The notes beneath the pieces are model-generated. The model worked only from the letters and a program-made list of their open reading frames with translations, was not told the origin of the DNA and did not search any database. A stretch of 64,000 nucleotides of DNA from Paenalcaligenes sp050487225 (lineage in GTDB: Bacteria; Pseudomonadota; Gammaproteobacteria; Burkholderiales; Burkholderiaceae_B), in assembly GCF_050487225.1 (NCBI RefSeq), contig NZ_JBKQGY010000001.1, positions 1,054,001 through 1,118,000 of the forward strand, written 5' to 3'. This document shows positions 40,383-49,106 of this stretch, piece by piece (position 1 is the stretch's first letter; each line of letters opens with the position of its first letter). Both the position numbers and the translations under genes were made by a program.

Positions 40383-40814
40383 TTAGGCTTTTTTAGCTGC
40401 CACAATCACGCTGGATGCTTTGAAAATAGCCGTCACAGCCGAACCCACTGCAATACCTAACTCATCTACGCTGGTGTTCGTAATTACCGCACTCAGTGTG
40501 ACACCCTGCCCTGCATCCATTTGCACTTCAGAATTTACCGCGCCCTTATGCAATGCTGTCACCGAGCCCTTGCACTGATTACGTGCTGAAAACAGCAAAT
40601 CATCCACATTTGTCGCCAACGCAATAGAAGACGCTTTAATCAGAGCAACCACCTTAGCACCTACCTTCAGACCCAAACTTTGAGTGCTGTTATCGGTAAT
40701 GATGGCCACTACGCTGAGCGAAGGAGACACAGCAATGACTATTTCGTCATTCACCGCGCCCGTATGAATCTCTTTAACGGTGCCAGACAGTTTATTGCGG
40801 GTACTGATATTCAT
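40383..40814 (-). CDS. Molybdate-binding di-Mop (TOBE) protein
   Basis: 143 aa made of two Mop repeats: NKLSGTVKEIHTGAVNDEIV...IKASSIAL and NQCKGSVTALHKGAVNSEVQ...FKASSVIV. The NxxxGxVxxxxxGAVN start and KASxV/I end are repeat signatures. Small proteins of this kind (ModG type) bind molybdate or tungstate oligomers and buffer it in the cytosol. Placed 99 bp downstream of the molybdopterin oxidoreductase gene, which would use the metal. Confidence 0.92.
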   Translation of the reverse strand: MNISTRNKLSGTVKEIHTGAVNDEIVIAVSPSLSVVAIITDNSTQSLGLKVGAKVVALIKASSIALATNVDDLLFSARNQCKGSVTALHKGAVNSEVQMDAGQGVTLSAVITNTSVDELGIAVGSAVTAIFKASSVIVAAKKA

Positions 40815-40913
40815 ATAAGCTCCTGATTAAGACCAATTTTCATCATACTCCGCTTGGCACAAGTCGCACAGAAGGTGTGTCACCACTGGATGACACACCT
40901 TTGAGTCTAGTCA

Positions 40914-43190
40914 TTAAGCCGACTTCACCAAGCGTATGGGCACGCCTTTTGAGGCAGGTGTGTTGCTTTGTGGATCATGGTCATACAACGGCACCAAGGG
41001 ATTGGTTTCGGGGTAATACGCCGCACAACTGCCATCAGGAAATGGATACGCCACAATCTGGAAGTTACTCACGCGGCGCTCTACCCCATCGTTGGAGTTA
41101 GTCACCAGATCCACCCTATCACCAGACTTGAAACCTAGTCGCGCAATCTCAGTCTCATTGATGAACAGCACATCTCGCGCATTATGTATGCCTCTATAGC
41201 GATCAGAGTGAGAATACAGTGTTGTGTTGTACTGATCATGACTGCGCACGGTAGATAGCCATAGCACGTCGGGATCAGACTGCTGCGTATCCTCGCACAC
41301 CCCTTCACTGATCAAAAAATTCGCTTTACCTGTGCTGGTAGACCACACACGCTCACGCGCGGCGGAAGGTAAATGAAAGCCACCTGGCTGTTGAATACGC
41401 TGGTTATAGGCTTGGAACAATGCAGGGAAAACCGCCTCAATATCATCACGTATGCGTGAGTAATCAGCGATCAGATAGTTCCATTTCACCTTAGACTGCG
41501 GCCCTAAGGTGGCGCTGGCCATACCTGCAACAATAGCTGGCTCACTGCGCAAATGCTCTGAGGCAGGTTCAAATGAACCTTTGGTGGCGTGCACCATAGA
41601 CATGGAATCTTCCACGGTCATCGCTTGCAAGCCTGTTTCCTGCTCATCACGTTCAGTGCGCCCCAAACAGGGCAAAATCAATGCGTCTTTACCGTGAATT
41701 AAGTGACTACGGTTTAATTTAGTAGAAATATGTACGGTGAGATTCAACTTGCGCATGGCTTCCTGTGTCTGATCCCAATCGGGAATCGCCACAGAGAAGT
41801 TTCCACCCAAACCTATGAAGACCCGGCTTTCACCGCGTACCATCGCCTCTAACGCTGACACAACGTTATGACCCGGTTCCCGTGGTGGTTCAAAACCGTA
41901 ATGCGCTTGCAGCCTATCCAGAAAATCTTTTGCTGGGATTTCTGTAATCCCTACCGTACGATCGCCCTGCACATTAGAGTGCCCACGTACTGGACAGATA
42001 CCCGCCCCCTCTTTACCTACGTTGCCACGCAGCAAAGCCAGGTTCGCCACCTGACGCACATTATGCGTACCGTGGCGATGCTGAGTAATGCCCATGCCAT
42101 AGACTAAAATTGCACTATCGGCCTTGGCATAGGCATCAGCAGCCACTTGCAAATCGGCTTGCGACAGACCCGACACTCGCTCTATATCTGCCCAGTCAGT
42201 ACCCTCTACATCGGCAGCCATCTCTGCAAAACCGCTGGTATGACCATTAATAAATGTCCAATCCAATACCGCTGGTTGGTTATTTGCTTTGGCCTGTTTA
42301 TCCATCGCCAACAAGCATTTAATGATGCCTTTGATCGCCGCCACATCCCCCCCTACTTTGACCTGGAACAGTCTTGAGGAAATAGGCGTAGAGCTAAAGG
42401 TTGCCATCTCTACTGGATCTTGTGGGGCTTGAAAACGCTCTAGTGCTCGTTCCCTAAAAGGGTTAAAGGACATGATGGTCGCGCCTCGTCTGGCCGCATT
42501 ACGCAGCGATGTCATCATGCGCGGGCTATTCGTGCCGGGGTTTTGGCCAAAGATAAAAATACATTCTGTTTTATCAAAGTCCTCAAGCAGCACCGTCCCT
42601 TTCCCTACACCAATAGATTGTGGCAACCCTACGCTAGTAGGTTCGTGGCACATATTGGAGCAATCAGGAAAGTTATTCGTACCGTACTCACGCGCAAATA
42701 ACTGGAACAGATACGCCGCTTCGTTGGATGCTCGGCCCGAGGTATAGAACTCCACCTGATTAGGATCATTCAACGCCTGCAAATGCGAAGCCACCAATGC
42801 AAAAGCCTCGTCCCAACTGACCGCCTTATAACGATCACTTTGCACATCATATTGCATGGGGTGCGTCAAACGCCCCACCATTTCTAAATCGTAATCGTCC
42901 CACGTAGCCAGCTCTGTCACTGTGTGCTGCGCAAAGAACTCCGGCGTACAGCGCTTTTTGGTGGACTCCCACGCAATGGCTTTACCGCCGTTCTCACAGT
43001 ACTCAAACTTGGATGTCTGCTTGGGGTCCGCCCAACCACAGCCCGGGCAGTCAAAGCCATCATGCTGGTTCATCTTGGATAAGATTCGCATACCTTCAGC
43101 AGGAATATCCTGCTTCAGCAATGCTGATTCCATAGCTTTAAGCGCATCCCAGCCGCCCGCTGGGTGCTCATAGGGCTTGTACGTGTCCAT
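40914..43190 (-). CDS. ydeP: FdhF/YdeP-family molybdopterin oxidoreductase
   Basis: 758 aa, as in E. coli YdeP. N-terminal FDCPGCGWADP carries the family cysteine motif. FYTSGRASNEAAYLFQLFAR, DCSNMCHEPTSVGLPQSIGV (residue at the molybdenum position is not the usual Cys-Ser-C of formate dehydrogenase), FGQNPGTNSPRMMTSLRNAA and CPVRGHSNVQGDRTVGITEI match the bis-MGD alpha-subunit fold. The C-terminus PFPDGSCAAYYPETNPLVPL is typical. The reaction is unknown for YdeP, linked to acid resistance in E. coli. Neighbouring di-Mop protein supplies molybdenum context. Confidence 0.9.
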   Translation of the reverse strand: MDTYKPYEHPAGGWDALKAMESALLKQDIPAEGMRILSKMNQHDGFDCPGCGWADPKQTSKFEYCENGGKAIAWESTKKRCTPEFFAQHTVTELATWDDYDLEMVGRLTHPMQYDVQSDRYKAVSWDEAFALVASHLQALNDPNQVEFYTSGRASNEAAYLFQLFAREYGTNNFPDCSNMCHEPTSVGLPQSIGVGKGTVLLEDFDKTECIFIFGQNPGTNSPRMMTSLRNAARRGATIMSFNPFRERALERFQAPQDPVEMATFSSTPISSRLFQVKVGGDVAAIKGIIKCLLAMDKQAKANNQPAVLDWTFINGHTSGFAEMAADVEGTDWADIERVSGLSQADLQVAADAYAKADSAILVYGMGITQHRHGTHNVRQVANLALLRGNVGKEGAGICPVRGHSNVQGDRTVGITEIPAKDFLDRLQAHYGFEPPREPGHNVVSALEAMVRGESRVFIGLGGNFSVAIPDWDQTQEAMRKLNLTVHISTKLNRSHLIHGKDALILPCLGRTERDEQETGLQAMTVEDSMSMVHATKGSFEPASEHLRSEPAIVAGMASATLGPQSKVKWNYLIADYSRIRDDIEAVFPALFQAYNQRIQQPGGFHLPSAARERVWSTSTGKANFLISEGVCEDTQQSDPDVLWLSTVRSHDQYNTTLYSHSDRYRGIHNARDVLFINETEIARLGFKSGDRVDLVTNSNDGVERRVSNFQIVAYPFPDGSCAAYYPETNPLVPLYDHDPQSNTPASKGVPIRLVKSA

Positions 43191-43362
43191 AACTACTCCG
43201 CGTTATATTGAAAATTCAAATAGTGGAAGCTAGTGCTTGCTGTATATGTTTTTATGCATTGATAACTTAGTACCACTCAATGCTTATCATTATGACTTTC
43301 TAACACTGAATGAATTTCTATTGCCCCCTTCACCTACCTTTATTATTTATCTATTTGTAAAC

Positions 43363-43395
43363 AAAAAATAAGGCGTAGCAATTTGCTACGCCTTA
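43363..43395 (-). terminator. Intrinsic terminator
   Basis: On the minus strand AAGGCGTAGCAA/TTGCTACGCCTT followed by ATTTTTTG, 32 bp after the stop of the LptA-like gene. Confidence 0.85.
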
Positions 43396-43426
43396 CTTAA
43401 TCTTAGCTATTTGTTTTATAAGCTAT

Positions 43427-43861
43427 TTATGTATCACATTCACTATTGTCAACTTGTGTCAGCTCTGCATAATAGCCAGATTCGACTTTAGTATTTAGGC
43501 ATACTTTTTTATCAGGATTCCACCAATATGTTTCACCTTGCGATGAGTTCATTGGTAAGAAACCCTCTTTATAAAGTTTAATTTCACCATCCATTGCTGT
43601 TTTGCCCTTCAATATAGAGGCATCGAACAGATCGGATTTGTTAGGTACTTTAATCTGTGCTTCATCCGTTTTAATTTCGGAGTCGCCTTGGGTAATGACT
43701 ACATTCCCTTTCGCGTGCAATAGCGTAGGCTCCAAGACCTCTATACTGTCAGCCCTTACCTCTAAATCGCCCACGCTGTAACGCTGTGCCTCTGCCTGCG
43801 CTCCTACAGAAAAACTAGCCACACACCCGGCCACGACAAGCATTTTATTCACCCACTTCAT
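43427..43861 (-). CDS. LptA/OstA-like periplasmic protein, longer paralogue
   Basis: 144 aa from ATG 43861 (AAGGAGATTGT just upstream); the in-frame extension is rejected. Signal peptide MKWVNKMLVVAGCVASFSVG ending at AQA. Mature YSVGDLEVRADSIEVLEPTL then LHAKGNVVITQGDSEIKTDE with AQI follows LptA repeats, as in the shorter paralogue at 6902-7171. The C-terminal half (KLYKEGFLPMNSSQGETYWW, NPDKKVCLN) is different and contains two cysteines. No lpt genes nearby; a small envelope protein with an LptA-like strand unit, function unknown. Confidence 0.62.
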   Translation of the reverse strand: MKWVNKMLVVAGCVASFSVGAQAEAQRYSVGDLEVRADSIEVLEPTLLHAKGNVVITQGDSEIKTDEAQIKVPNKSDLFDASILKGKTAMDGEIKLYKEGFLPMNSSQGETYWWNPDKKVCLNTKVESGYYAELTQVDNSECDT

Positions 43862-43985
43862 ACAATCTCCTTGCTGCTGTAACACCCAGAATACCATTTA
43901 CCTTTACTACTACAACAGCAAAAATGGGCTTTTCTTCGTAACGATATTCAACCTACGCGCTTCGTAGGCCTTGTATACGCCAACC

Positions 43986-44285
43986 TTAACCGCAAGATAG
44001 ACGCGTTACAAACCCCTCGTCATTTACATACACATTTAAGCGCATAGGATTGAAGTCCATCGTCACTGCCGAATAGGGATAAATCACACGTGTATAAGGT
44101 GGCAATACATCCAGATTTAAGCTTTGCGCTGGCGTACCTACTAAATATTGAAATGTAGGCGCACCACACTCTTCACTTTGAAGTTGTGCTTCTTGCTCTG
44201 GCGTTAATGGCACGGTTTTACACGCTGCCAACATCAGCAATGGCATAGCAATGGCAATCACTTTCACTGTTTTTACAATACGCAT
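43986..44285 (-). CDS. Lipoprotein of the I78 peptidase-inhibitor family
   Basis: 99 aa. Lipobox LLMLAAC with Cys22. The mature part CGAPTFQYLVGTPAQSLNLD, TRVIYPYSAVTMDFNPMRLN then VYVNDEGFVTRLSCG carries the I78 pattern: C-G-A near the start, R-x-I/IxP, TxDxxPxRLNxxxD, and terminal Cys-Gly. I78 members inhibit elastase-like peptidases; here it would protect the envelope. Cys pair likely forms a disulfide. Confidence 0.85.
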   Translation of the reverse strand: MRIVKTVKVIAIAMPLLMLAACKTVPLTPEQEAQLQSEECGAPTFQYLVGTPAQSLNLDVLPPYTRVIYPYSAVTMDFNPMRLNVYVNDEGFVTRLSCG

Positions 44286-44425
44286 CTCTGCTCCTTGCCC
44301 AATACTTTATATAAAGTGGTAATGCCTGCATTTTACACACCAACGCTACTACTACAGCATTATTTCAACCTGCTAAAATGCCTTATTTCTATCAGCAGGC
44401 CCTGCCCTGATTTTTCGGAACACTC

Positions 44426-44710
44426 ATGAGTCAAACCACTCCTACCCAAGACCATCAAACTCTGCTTGGCATTGCGCTCGCTGACCAAGCTCTGCTCTCT
44501 GCACATCTGGCCATGTTTGCCGCCAAAACTGGACAAGCACAAGAAACACTGAATTTGCTGTACGCCATTGCAGATGAAATCTCTGATCGCTACTCTCTAC
44601 CCGATACCGCCAGAAAAACAATGAAATCCCGTATCAAAGAGACTACTGAGCTAGCACGAGCCGTACTGGGTAAACAGGATGGCTCCACCCCCAAGAAAAC
44701 CACACACTAA
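44426..44710 (+). CDS. Small helical protein of unknown function
   Basis: 94 aa, MSQTTPTQDHQTLLGIALAD onward, helical without Cys, TM or recognisable motif; the tail ends GSTPKKTTH. A clear terminator follows at once. No family recognised. Confidence 0.65.
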   Translation: MSQTTPTQDHQTLLGIALADQALLSAHLAMFAAKTGQAQETLNLLYAIADEISDRYSLPDTARKTMKSRIKETTELARAVLGKQDGSTPKKTTH

Positions 44711-44711
44711 G

Positions 44712-44748
44712 AAAAAAGGCCTGCAACCACACGGTTACAGGCCTTTTT
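44712..44748. terminator. Intrinsic terminator
   Basis: AAAAAAGGCCTG...CAGGCCTTTTT with an inner GTAACC/GGTTGC-type stem. Lies between convergent genes and is usable both ways. Confidence 0.9.
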
Positions 44749-44761
44749 AAACACGTCTAGC

Positions 44762-45181
44762 TTAACGGCTACGTTGACGCCCCTCTGCATGAGGCAGGGA
44801 TTGCAAATCTTCCATTTCTGCTTGTAAGTCGGCGAGTTTTTGACGCTTACGCTCTAGTTTGCGCTGCAGTCGCTCTACTTTATCTACACGACCCTCAGCT
44901 TGCTTTTCCTGGATTTCCTCAAGAATCTCATCGATATCTTCTTGTTGATCATCAATGTCTTCCTGAAGATCACGCAACAAGTACGCATCAGAGCAATGTG
45001 TTTGCACATTGGCTATGGCCCGCTCTAAACCCCGTTGACGATGCACATTTCCATGTTGCTTAGCGTAGTTAAGCTGCGTTTCCAGCGACTGTAGCTTACG
45101 CTCACAGCCATAGTTCTGCGCCGAAGCGGAATAAGCCACGCTGGATAGCACGACAATCATCGCCAATTGTAGTTTCTTCAT
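44762..45181 (-). CDS. DUF1090 (YqjC-like) secreted coiled-coil protein
   Basis: 139 aa. Signal peptide MKKLQLAMIVVLSSVAYSAS then AQNYGCERKLQSLETQLNYA with a Cys pair at CERK and HCSD. The long charged helix DLQEDIDDQQEDIDEILEEI then KVERLQRKLERKRQKLADLQ predicts a coiled coil. Matches DUF1090; function unknown, periplasmic. Confidence 0.85.
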   Translation of the reverse strand: MKKLQLAMIVVLSSVAYSASAQNYGCERKLQSLETQLNYAKQHGNVHRQRGLERAIANVQTHCSDAYLLRDLQEDIDDQQEDIDEILEEIQEKQAEGRVDKVERLQRKLERKRQKLADLQAEMEDLQSLPHAEGRQRSR

Positions 45182-45284
45182 TACTGATATTCTCCCTCAA
45201 TAAGGTATTCCCTTATCATGCCACATCCTGCAGAAAGTGACTTGAGCGAGATTAAACGAGTGTTACCAAAGCTGATCATACTCA

Positions 45285-46220
45285 CTACTGGGAAGGTAAC
45301 ACCTGAGGCAACAAGTGCAATCCCGTGCGTTGTACAAACTCGGCATAACTGATGGGTGGGCCCACTTTAGTTTCCGGTTTATTCTCGTGCCAATGCACCC
45401 ATGAACGCCCGGTGGTGGCATCGTAAACCACCTTATACAGATGCGTAGGCACAACCACGCGCCCCTCACCCACAACGTTTTGTTGATTGGCGTAATAAGG
45501 CCCCGTAAATACGTAGACATCACCTTGGGCTCTACTTACATATTTGCGTGTATCATTTTCGATGCGGCTCCATGCCCCTGCATTATGACGCTGATCCTGA
45601 GGCACCATATTGGCCAGCGAAAAGCTTTGCGCCATCGCATCGGCATCGTGCATATCGCCTGCTGGAGCCATATGACCACGTGAATACCCCGAGCGCCTGT
45701 AATCATCGAGCTTGGCCCGTTCCACTCGAGGTAAACGCCCCTCTTCATAGAACCTATCCGTACGAGCTTGCCCTTTGGCTCGGCTGATCATCTGCCTGTT
45801 CAAACGCTGCGCAACGAATATCGGGGTTTTAGTTTGCCCGTTATGTAATATCGCAAATGCGCTAAAGCACAGTTCTCGCAATTGCTCACCACTGGGCACA
45901 ATGGGGCGCGGCCCTGGAAACATCTGGGTGCATTGAGAAAAAGACGTCTGTACGTGTTGCGAGACATTGGGAGTCTCTGGCGTGTATTCAGCCACCTCCA
46001 CCGGCTGGAGCAGGGTCTGCAACTCAGCCCACTTTTGCACCAACTCATCTTTAAGGTATCTGCCATCAGCATGCCACAGCACACTACTGACACTAAATAC
46101 AGCGATCGCCGTTAGGCTTACCGTGCGCCAAAACTTACTCAGCCCACCCTGACTTGCGCCCTGCGATGCGCGACGCTTAGGTGCGGCGCGCGATACTCCT
46201 GATTTTTTCCGTTCTGCCAT
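45285..46220 (-). CDS. DNA/RNA non-specific endonuclease (NUC1 family)
   Basis: 311 aa. A basic N-terminus (MAERKKSGVSRAAPKRRASQ) precedes one TM/signal anchor (VSLTAIAVFSVSSVLW), so the catalytic part faces the periplasm. The His-Me motif is YSRGHMAPAGDMHD (general base His, about residues 180-193) and the metal Asn/Glu site is NMVPQDQRHNAGAWSRIEND. Degrades nucleic acids without sequence preference, possibly for nutrition or defence against incoming DNA. Monocistronic. Confidence 0.9.
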   Translation of the reverse strand: MAERKKSGVSRAAPKRRASQGASQGGLSKFWRTVSLTAIAVFSVSSVLWHADGRYLKDELVQKWAELQTLLQPVEVAEYTPETPNVSQHVQTSFSQCTQMFPGPRPIVPSGEQLRELCFSAFAILHNGQTKTPIFVAQRLNRQMISRAKGQARTDRFYEEGRLPRVERAKLDDYRRSGYSRGHMAPAGDMHDADAMAQSFSLANMVPQDQRHNAGAWSRIENDTRKYVSRAQGDVYVFTGPYYANQQNVVGEGRVVVPTHLYKVVYDATTGRSWVHWHENKPETKVGPPISYAEFVQRTGLHLLPQVLPSQ

Positions 46221-46267
46221 ACTACCTGCTACTACTTTGCTACCGTGGCCCTACTCAGACCATATCC

Positions 46268-46591
46268 CTACTCTGTCTTACGCAGCTTATCTACACGACG
46301 TAAAAAAACCTGCATGATTTTTTCGGCTTGCTTATCGCCTTTGGTTTGCGCCACCGACATGCCTTGTTCCCATGTCTGACGAGCCAGCTCTGTATCGCCA
46401 GAGTCCAAATAAGCTTGCCCTAGGATTTGCCACGCAGCCGAATAATGCGGATCTTGTGCCACACACTGCTGTAAGTGTGTGATCGCTAGGGCTGTATTCT
46501 GCTGGTCCAAATACGCCTTGCCCAAACCAAAGCGCAATAACGGCGTATCCATTACTTTTTCCAGCATTGCTTCCAATGCATCTACATTCAT
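46268..46591 (-). CDS. TPR-repeat protein
   Basis: 107 aa with tetratricopeptide units: PLLRFGLGKAYLDQQNTALA then ITHLQQCVAQDPHYSAAWQI, followed by LGQAYLDSGDTELARQTWEQ, and a basic tail. Cytosolic adaptor. No signal peptide. Partner unknown; adjacent to pdxH. Confidence 0.82.
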   Translation of the reverse strand: MNVDALEAMLEKVMDTPLLRFGLGKAYLDQQNTALAITHLQQCVAQDPHYSAAWQILGQAYLDSGDTELARQTWEQGMSVAQTKGDKQAEKIMQVFLRRVDKLRKTE

Positions 46592-46723
46592 AACCAGCCC
46601 TTTTCCTCGTACCTTACTGCGTAGTTATCCCCATGCCCTGTGCATAACGCTGGGGGAAACCCTTGAATGCATTGCGCCAACACAGCAGCTATGCGGCTCT
46701 TCACTTGCCCGAGCAGTTTCTGC

Positions 46724-47377
46724 TCACGGCCACAAACGTTCTTTGATCCAACCGGTGTTCGTAGATTCTGTACGTCTATAACGCAAACGCACATGATTAC
46801 GCTCAGTGTCGCCCTGCCAGAACTCCACCTCGTGCGCCTCTACCCTATACACCACCCAATCGGGATTAGCCAACGTAGGATCGTGCTCCACTCGCTGTCG
46901 CTGCTGAGCGAGACCATTGATGAGCTCCTGCTCATTCAACAGCACATCACTTTGCCGCCCCAATAAAGCTCCTGCCCTAGAGCCCACAGGACGCTCCTGA
47001 AAATCGCTTTGGCATACCTGCGCTGACGCAGCAATCACCTCACCTCGTATGCGAACCTGACGCCCTAAGGGCTGCCAATAAAAGGTCAATGCCGCCTTAT
47101 GAGTAGCTTCCACCTGCTTAGATTTTGGGCTGCGTCGCGTGGTGGCAAAGTACCAACCTTGCTCATCCAGATTTTTAAGAATCAAGACTCGCGCATCGGG
47201 CATGCCCTGCTCATCTACTGTGGAAAGTGTCATCGCATGCGCCTCTGCAATACCGGCATCAATAGCCGCCTGCAACCACTCTTGAAATAACGGTAACGGC
47301 TGCTCAGGTGCGGCAGCGATCACAAAGGATTGAAAAGGCCCTGCCAGCGATTTTAGTCCGCGCAATACCTGCTGCAT
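46724..47377 (-). CDS. pdxH: Pyridoxine/pyridoxamine 5'-phosphate oxidase
   Basis: 217 aa FMN enzyme that makes pyridoxal phosphate. Family segments: EAHAMTLSTVDEQGMPDARV with LILKNLDEQGWYFATTRRSP (FMN binding), KAALTFYWQPLGRQVRIRG, and the PLP-contact ending VEFWQGDTERNHVRLRYRR. C-terminal WIKERLWP replaces the common W...RL.P ending. MocR-type regulators, one of which lies at 23 kb, use its product as a ligand, but the genes are not linked. Confidence 0.9.
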   Translation of the reverse strand: MQQVLRGLKSLAGPFQSFVIAAAPEQPLPLFQEWLQAAIDAGIAEAHAMTLSTVDEQGMPDARVLILKNLDEQGWYFATTRRSPKSKQVEATHKAALTFYWQPLGRQVRIRGEVIAASAQVCQSDFQERPVGSRAGALLGRQSDVLLNEQELINGLAQQRQRVEHDPTLANPDWVVYRVEAHEVEFWQGDTERNHVRLRYRRTESTNTGWIKERLWP

Positions 47378-47552
47378 TCCGATCCCTCGTTCAGTCTAGG
47401 CTCATGGACAACATTGTCCACCGTTATAGATTGTAACGAGATCATCGCAAAACAGGGGCAACGTAACATCTCGCAACATCCATTCAGCGCCGAATTGCCT
47501 CATGCGTATAATTTAGAATTATTGCAGTTGCGTTACAAAAAGGTTGTTTGTT

Positions 47553-48092
47553 GTGGAAGCGTTTAATCAAAAACTATTTTTATGGATCAATGCCAGTGCT
47601 GATGCCCCGTTATGGCTTATAGACAGTGCTCGTTTTTTAGCTGAGTGGCCCTTAATCATCGCCGCGCTGTTAGCGCTACTCACGCTGCCCATGCATCCAA
47701 AACACGCTCCCCTCATTATGTTACGCGTAGGTTGCACGCTGGTTTTAGCCCTTACTGTTGCCTATCTTTTCCGCTACAACATGGAGCACGCACGCCCCTT
47801 TGTGATGGGCTTAGGGCGGACGCTAACTGAACATGCCGCTACCTCATCCTTTCCCAGCATTCACATGACCCTAGTGTTGGCTACGGGATTCCCACTGTTT
47901 TTTATGGCCATTACACGCGCTACAGGTGCCATGATTCTTTTCATGTCGGCATTGGTGGCATGGGCCCGCATTTACTTAGGCGTGCACTTCCCCTTTGATA
48001 TGTTGGGGGCGCTGGTGGTCTCGCTATTATCTGCACTGATTGTGCAACGCCTGCCACTAGAAAAGCTGATACCAGCACGTTTTTCTTCCTGA
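47553..48092 (+). CDS. PAP2-family phosphatase, undecaprenyl-diphosphatase-like
   Basis: 179 aa from GTG 47553, which has AAAGG nine bases upstream; the TTG nine bases earlier has no ribosome site. About five helices. The PAP2 catalytic triad of motifs is visible: NMEHARPFVMG, SSFPSIHMTL and ARIYLGVHFPFDMLG (R-x-Y-x-G-x-H-x-x-x-D). The BcrC-like start EAFNQKLFLWINA suggests it recycles undecaprenyl pyrophosphate. Confidence 0.87.
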   Translation: MEAFNQKLFLWINASADAPLWLIDSARFLAEWPLIIAALLALLTLPMHPKHAPLIMLRVGCTLVLALTVAYLFRYNMEHARPFVMGLGRTLTEHAATSSFPSIHMTLVLATGFPLFFMAITRATGAMILFMSALVAWARIYLGVHFPFDMLGALVVSLLSALIVQRLPLEKLIPARFSS

Positions 48093-48158
48093 TCTACAGC
48101 CTAGAGCCAGTACAATAGGGCATTGTCAGTTTTTGCCTCACCCTCGTCGTAGGGTGCC

Positions 48159-49106
48159 ATGGCTTGCCCTATTCTAGGATCGATAGTGTCACATTCCTCT
48201 TTCACAGAACACTGCCATAACGCGGTAGACGAACTGCGTACGCTGCGCGATGTATTGCGCTGGTCTGTTAGCCAGTTCAATGCCCACCAGCTCAGCTTCG
48301 GCCACGGTAGCGATAACGCATGGGATGAAGCCGTGTATTTGGTGCTGTTCAGCTTGAACCTGCCCCCTGATACGCTAGAACCTTTTCTAGACTGCCGTCT
48401 TACCAAGCAAGAGCGTCAACGCTGCATAGACATGATTGCACGCCGTTGCTCTGATCGTTTGCCTGCTGCTTATCTAACAGGTGAAGCATGGTTGCAAGGC
48501 TATAAGTTCAAAGTCGATCAGCGCTGCATCGTGCCTCGCTCGCCTATTTCCGAACTACTGATGCAGCAACTCTCCCCGTGGATAGAAGAGCCAGAAGACG
48601 TCAGTAGCGTACTGGATCTCTGCACCGGTAGTGGCTGCTTGGCTATCATCGCTGCCAACATGTTTGAGAACGCCTTGGTGGATGCTGTAGACCTATCACC
48701 GGATGCATTGGCTATCGCTCAAGAAAACGTACACGACTACGAGCTAGAAGACCGCCTGCAGCTCTTTCAAGGTGACTTATACGAGGCCTTGCCTCCTAGC
48801 CGTTATCAATTGATTATCAGTAACCCTCCCTACGTGAATGAAGGCTCTATGCAGGCCTTGCCAGAAGAATATCTGCACGAGCCCCGACTGGCGCTCGCTG
48901 GTGGTGACGATGGCATGGTGCTCGTGCGCCGCATTATTGAGGGTGCAGCAGAACGCCTCACCGACAACGGTATTTTGGTACTAGAAATTGGTAATGAGTA
49001 CGCTAATTTCGTCGAAGCCTTCCCTCATTTAGACCCCGTATGGCTCAGTACTGAAAACGCAGAAGACCAAATTCTGCTACTGACCAAGGAGCAGTTGGAA
49101 GCGTGA
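48159..49106 (+). CDS. prmB: 50S ribosomal protein L3 glutamine methyltransferase
   Basis: 315 aa. AdoMet motif VLDLCTGSGCLAIIAANMFE (about residues 152-171) and the HemK-type N5-glutamine active site ISNPPYVNEGSMQALPEEY (about 223-241). The N-terminal domain with LRDVLRWSVSQFNAHQLSFG matches PrmB and separates it from PrmC. Stop overlaps the next gene (GTGA). Confidence 0.93.
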   Translation: MACPILGSIVSHSSFTEHCHNAVDELRTLRDVLRWSVSQFNAHQLSFGHGSDNAWDEAVYLVLFSLNLPPDTLEPFLDCRLTKQERQRCIDMIARRCSDRLPAAYLTGEAWLQGYKFKVDQRCIVPRSPISELLMQQLSPWIEEPEDVSSVLDLCTGSGCLAIIAANMFENALVDAVDLSPDALAIAQENVHDYELEDRLQLFQGDLYEALPPSRYQLIISNPPYVNEGSMQALPEEYLHEPRLALAGGDDGMVLVRRIIEGAAERLTDNGILVLEIGNEYANFVEAFPHLDPVWLSTENAEDQILLLTKEQLEA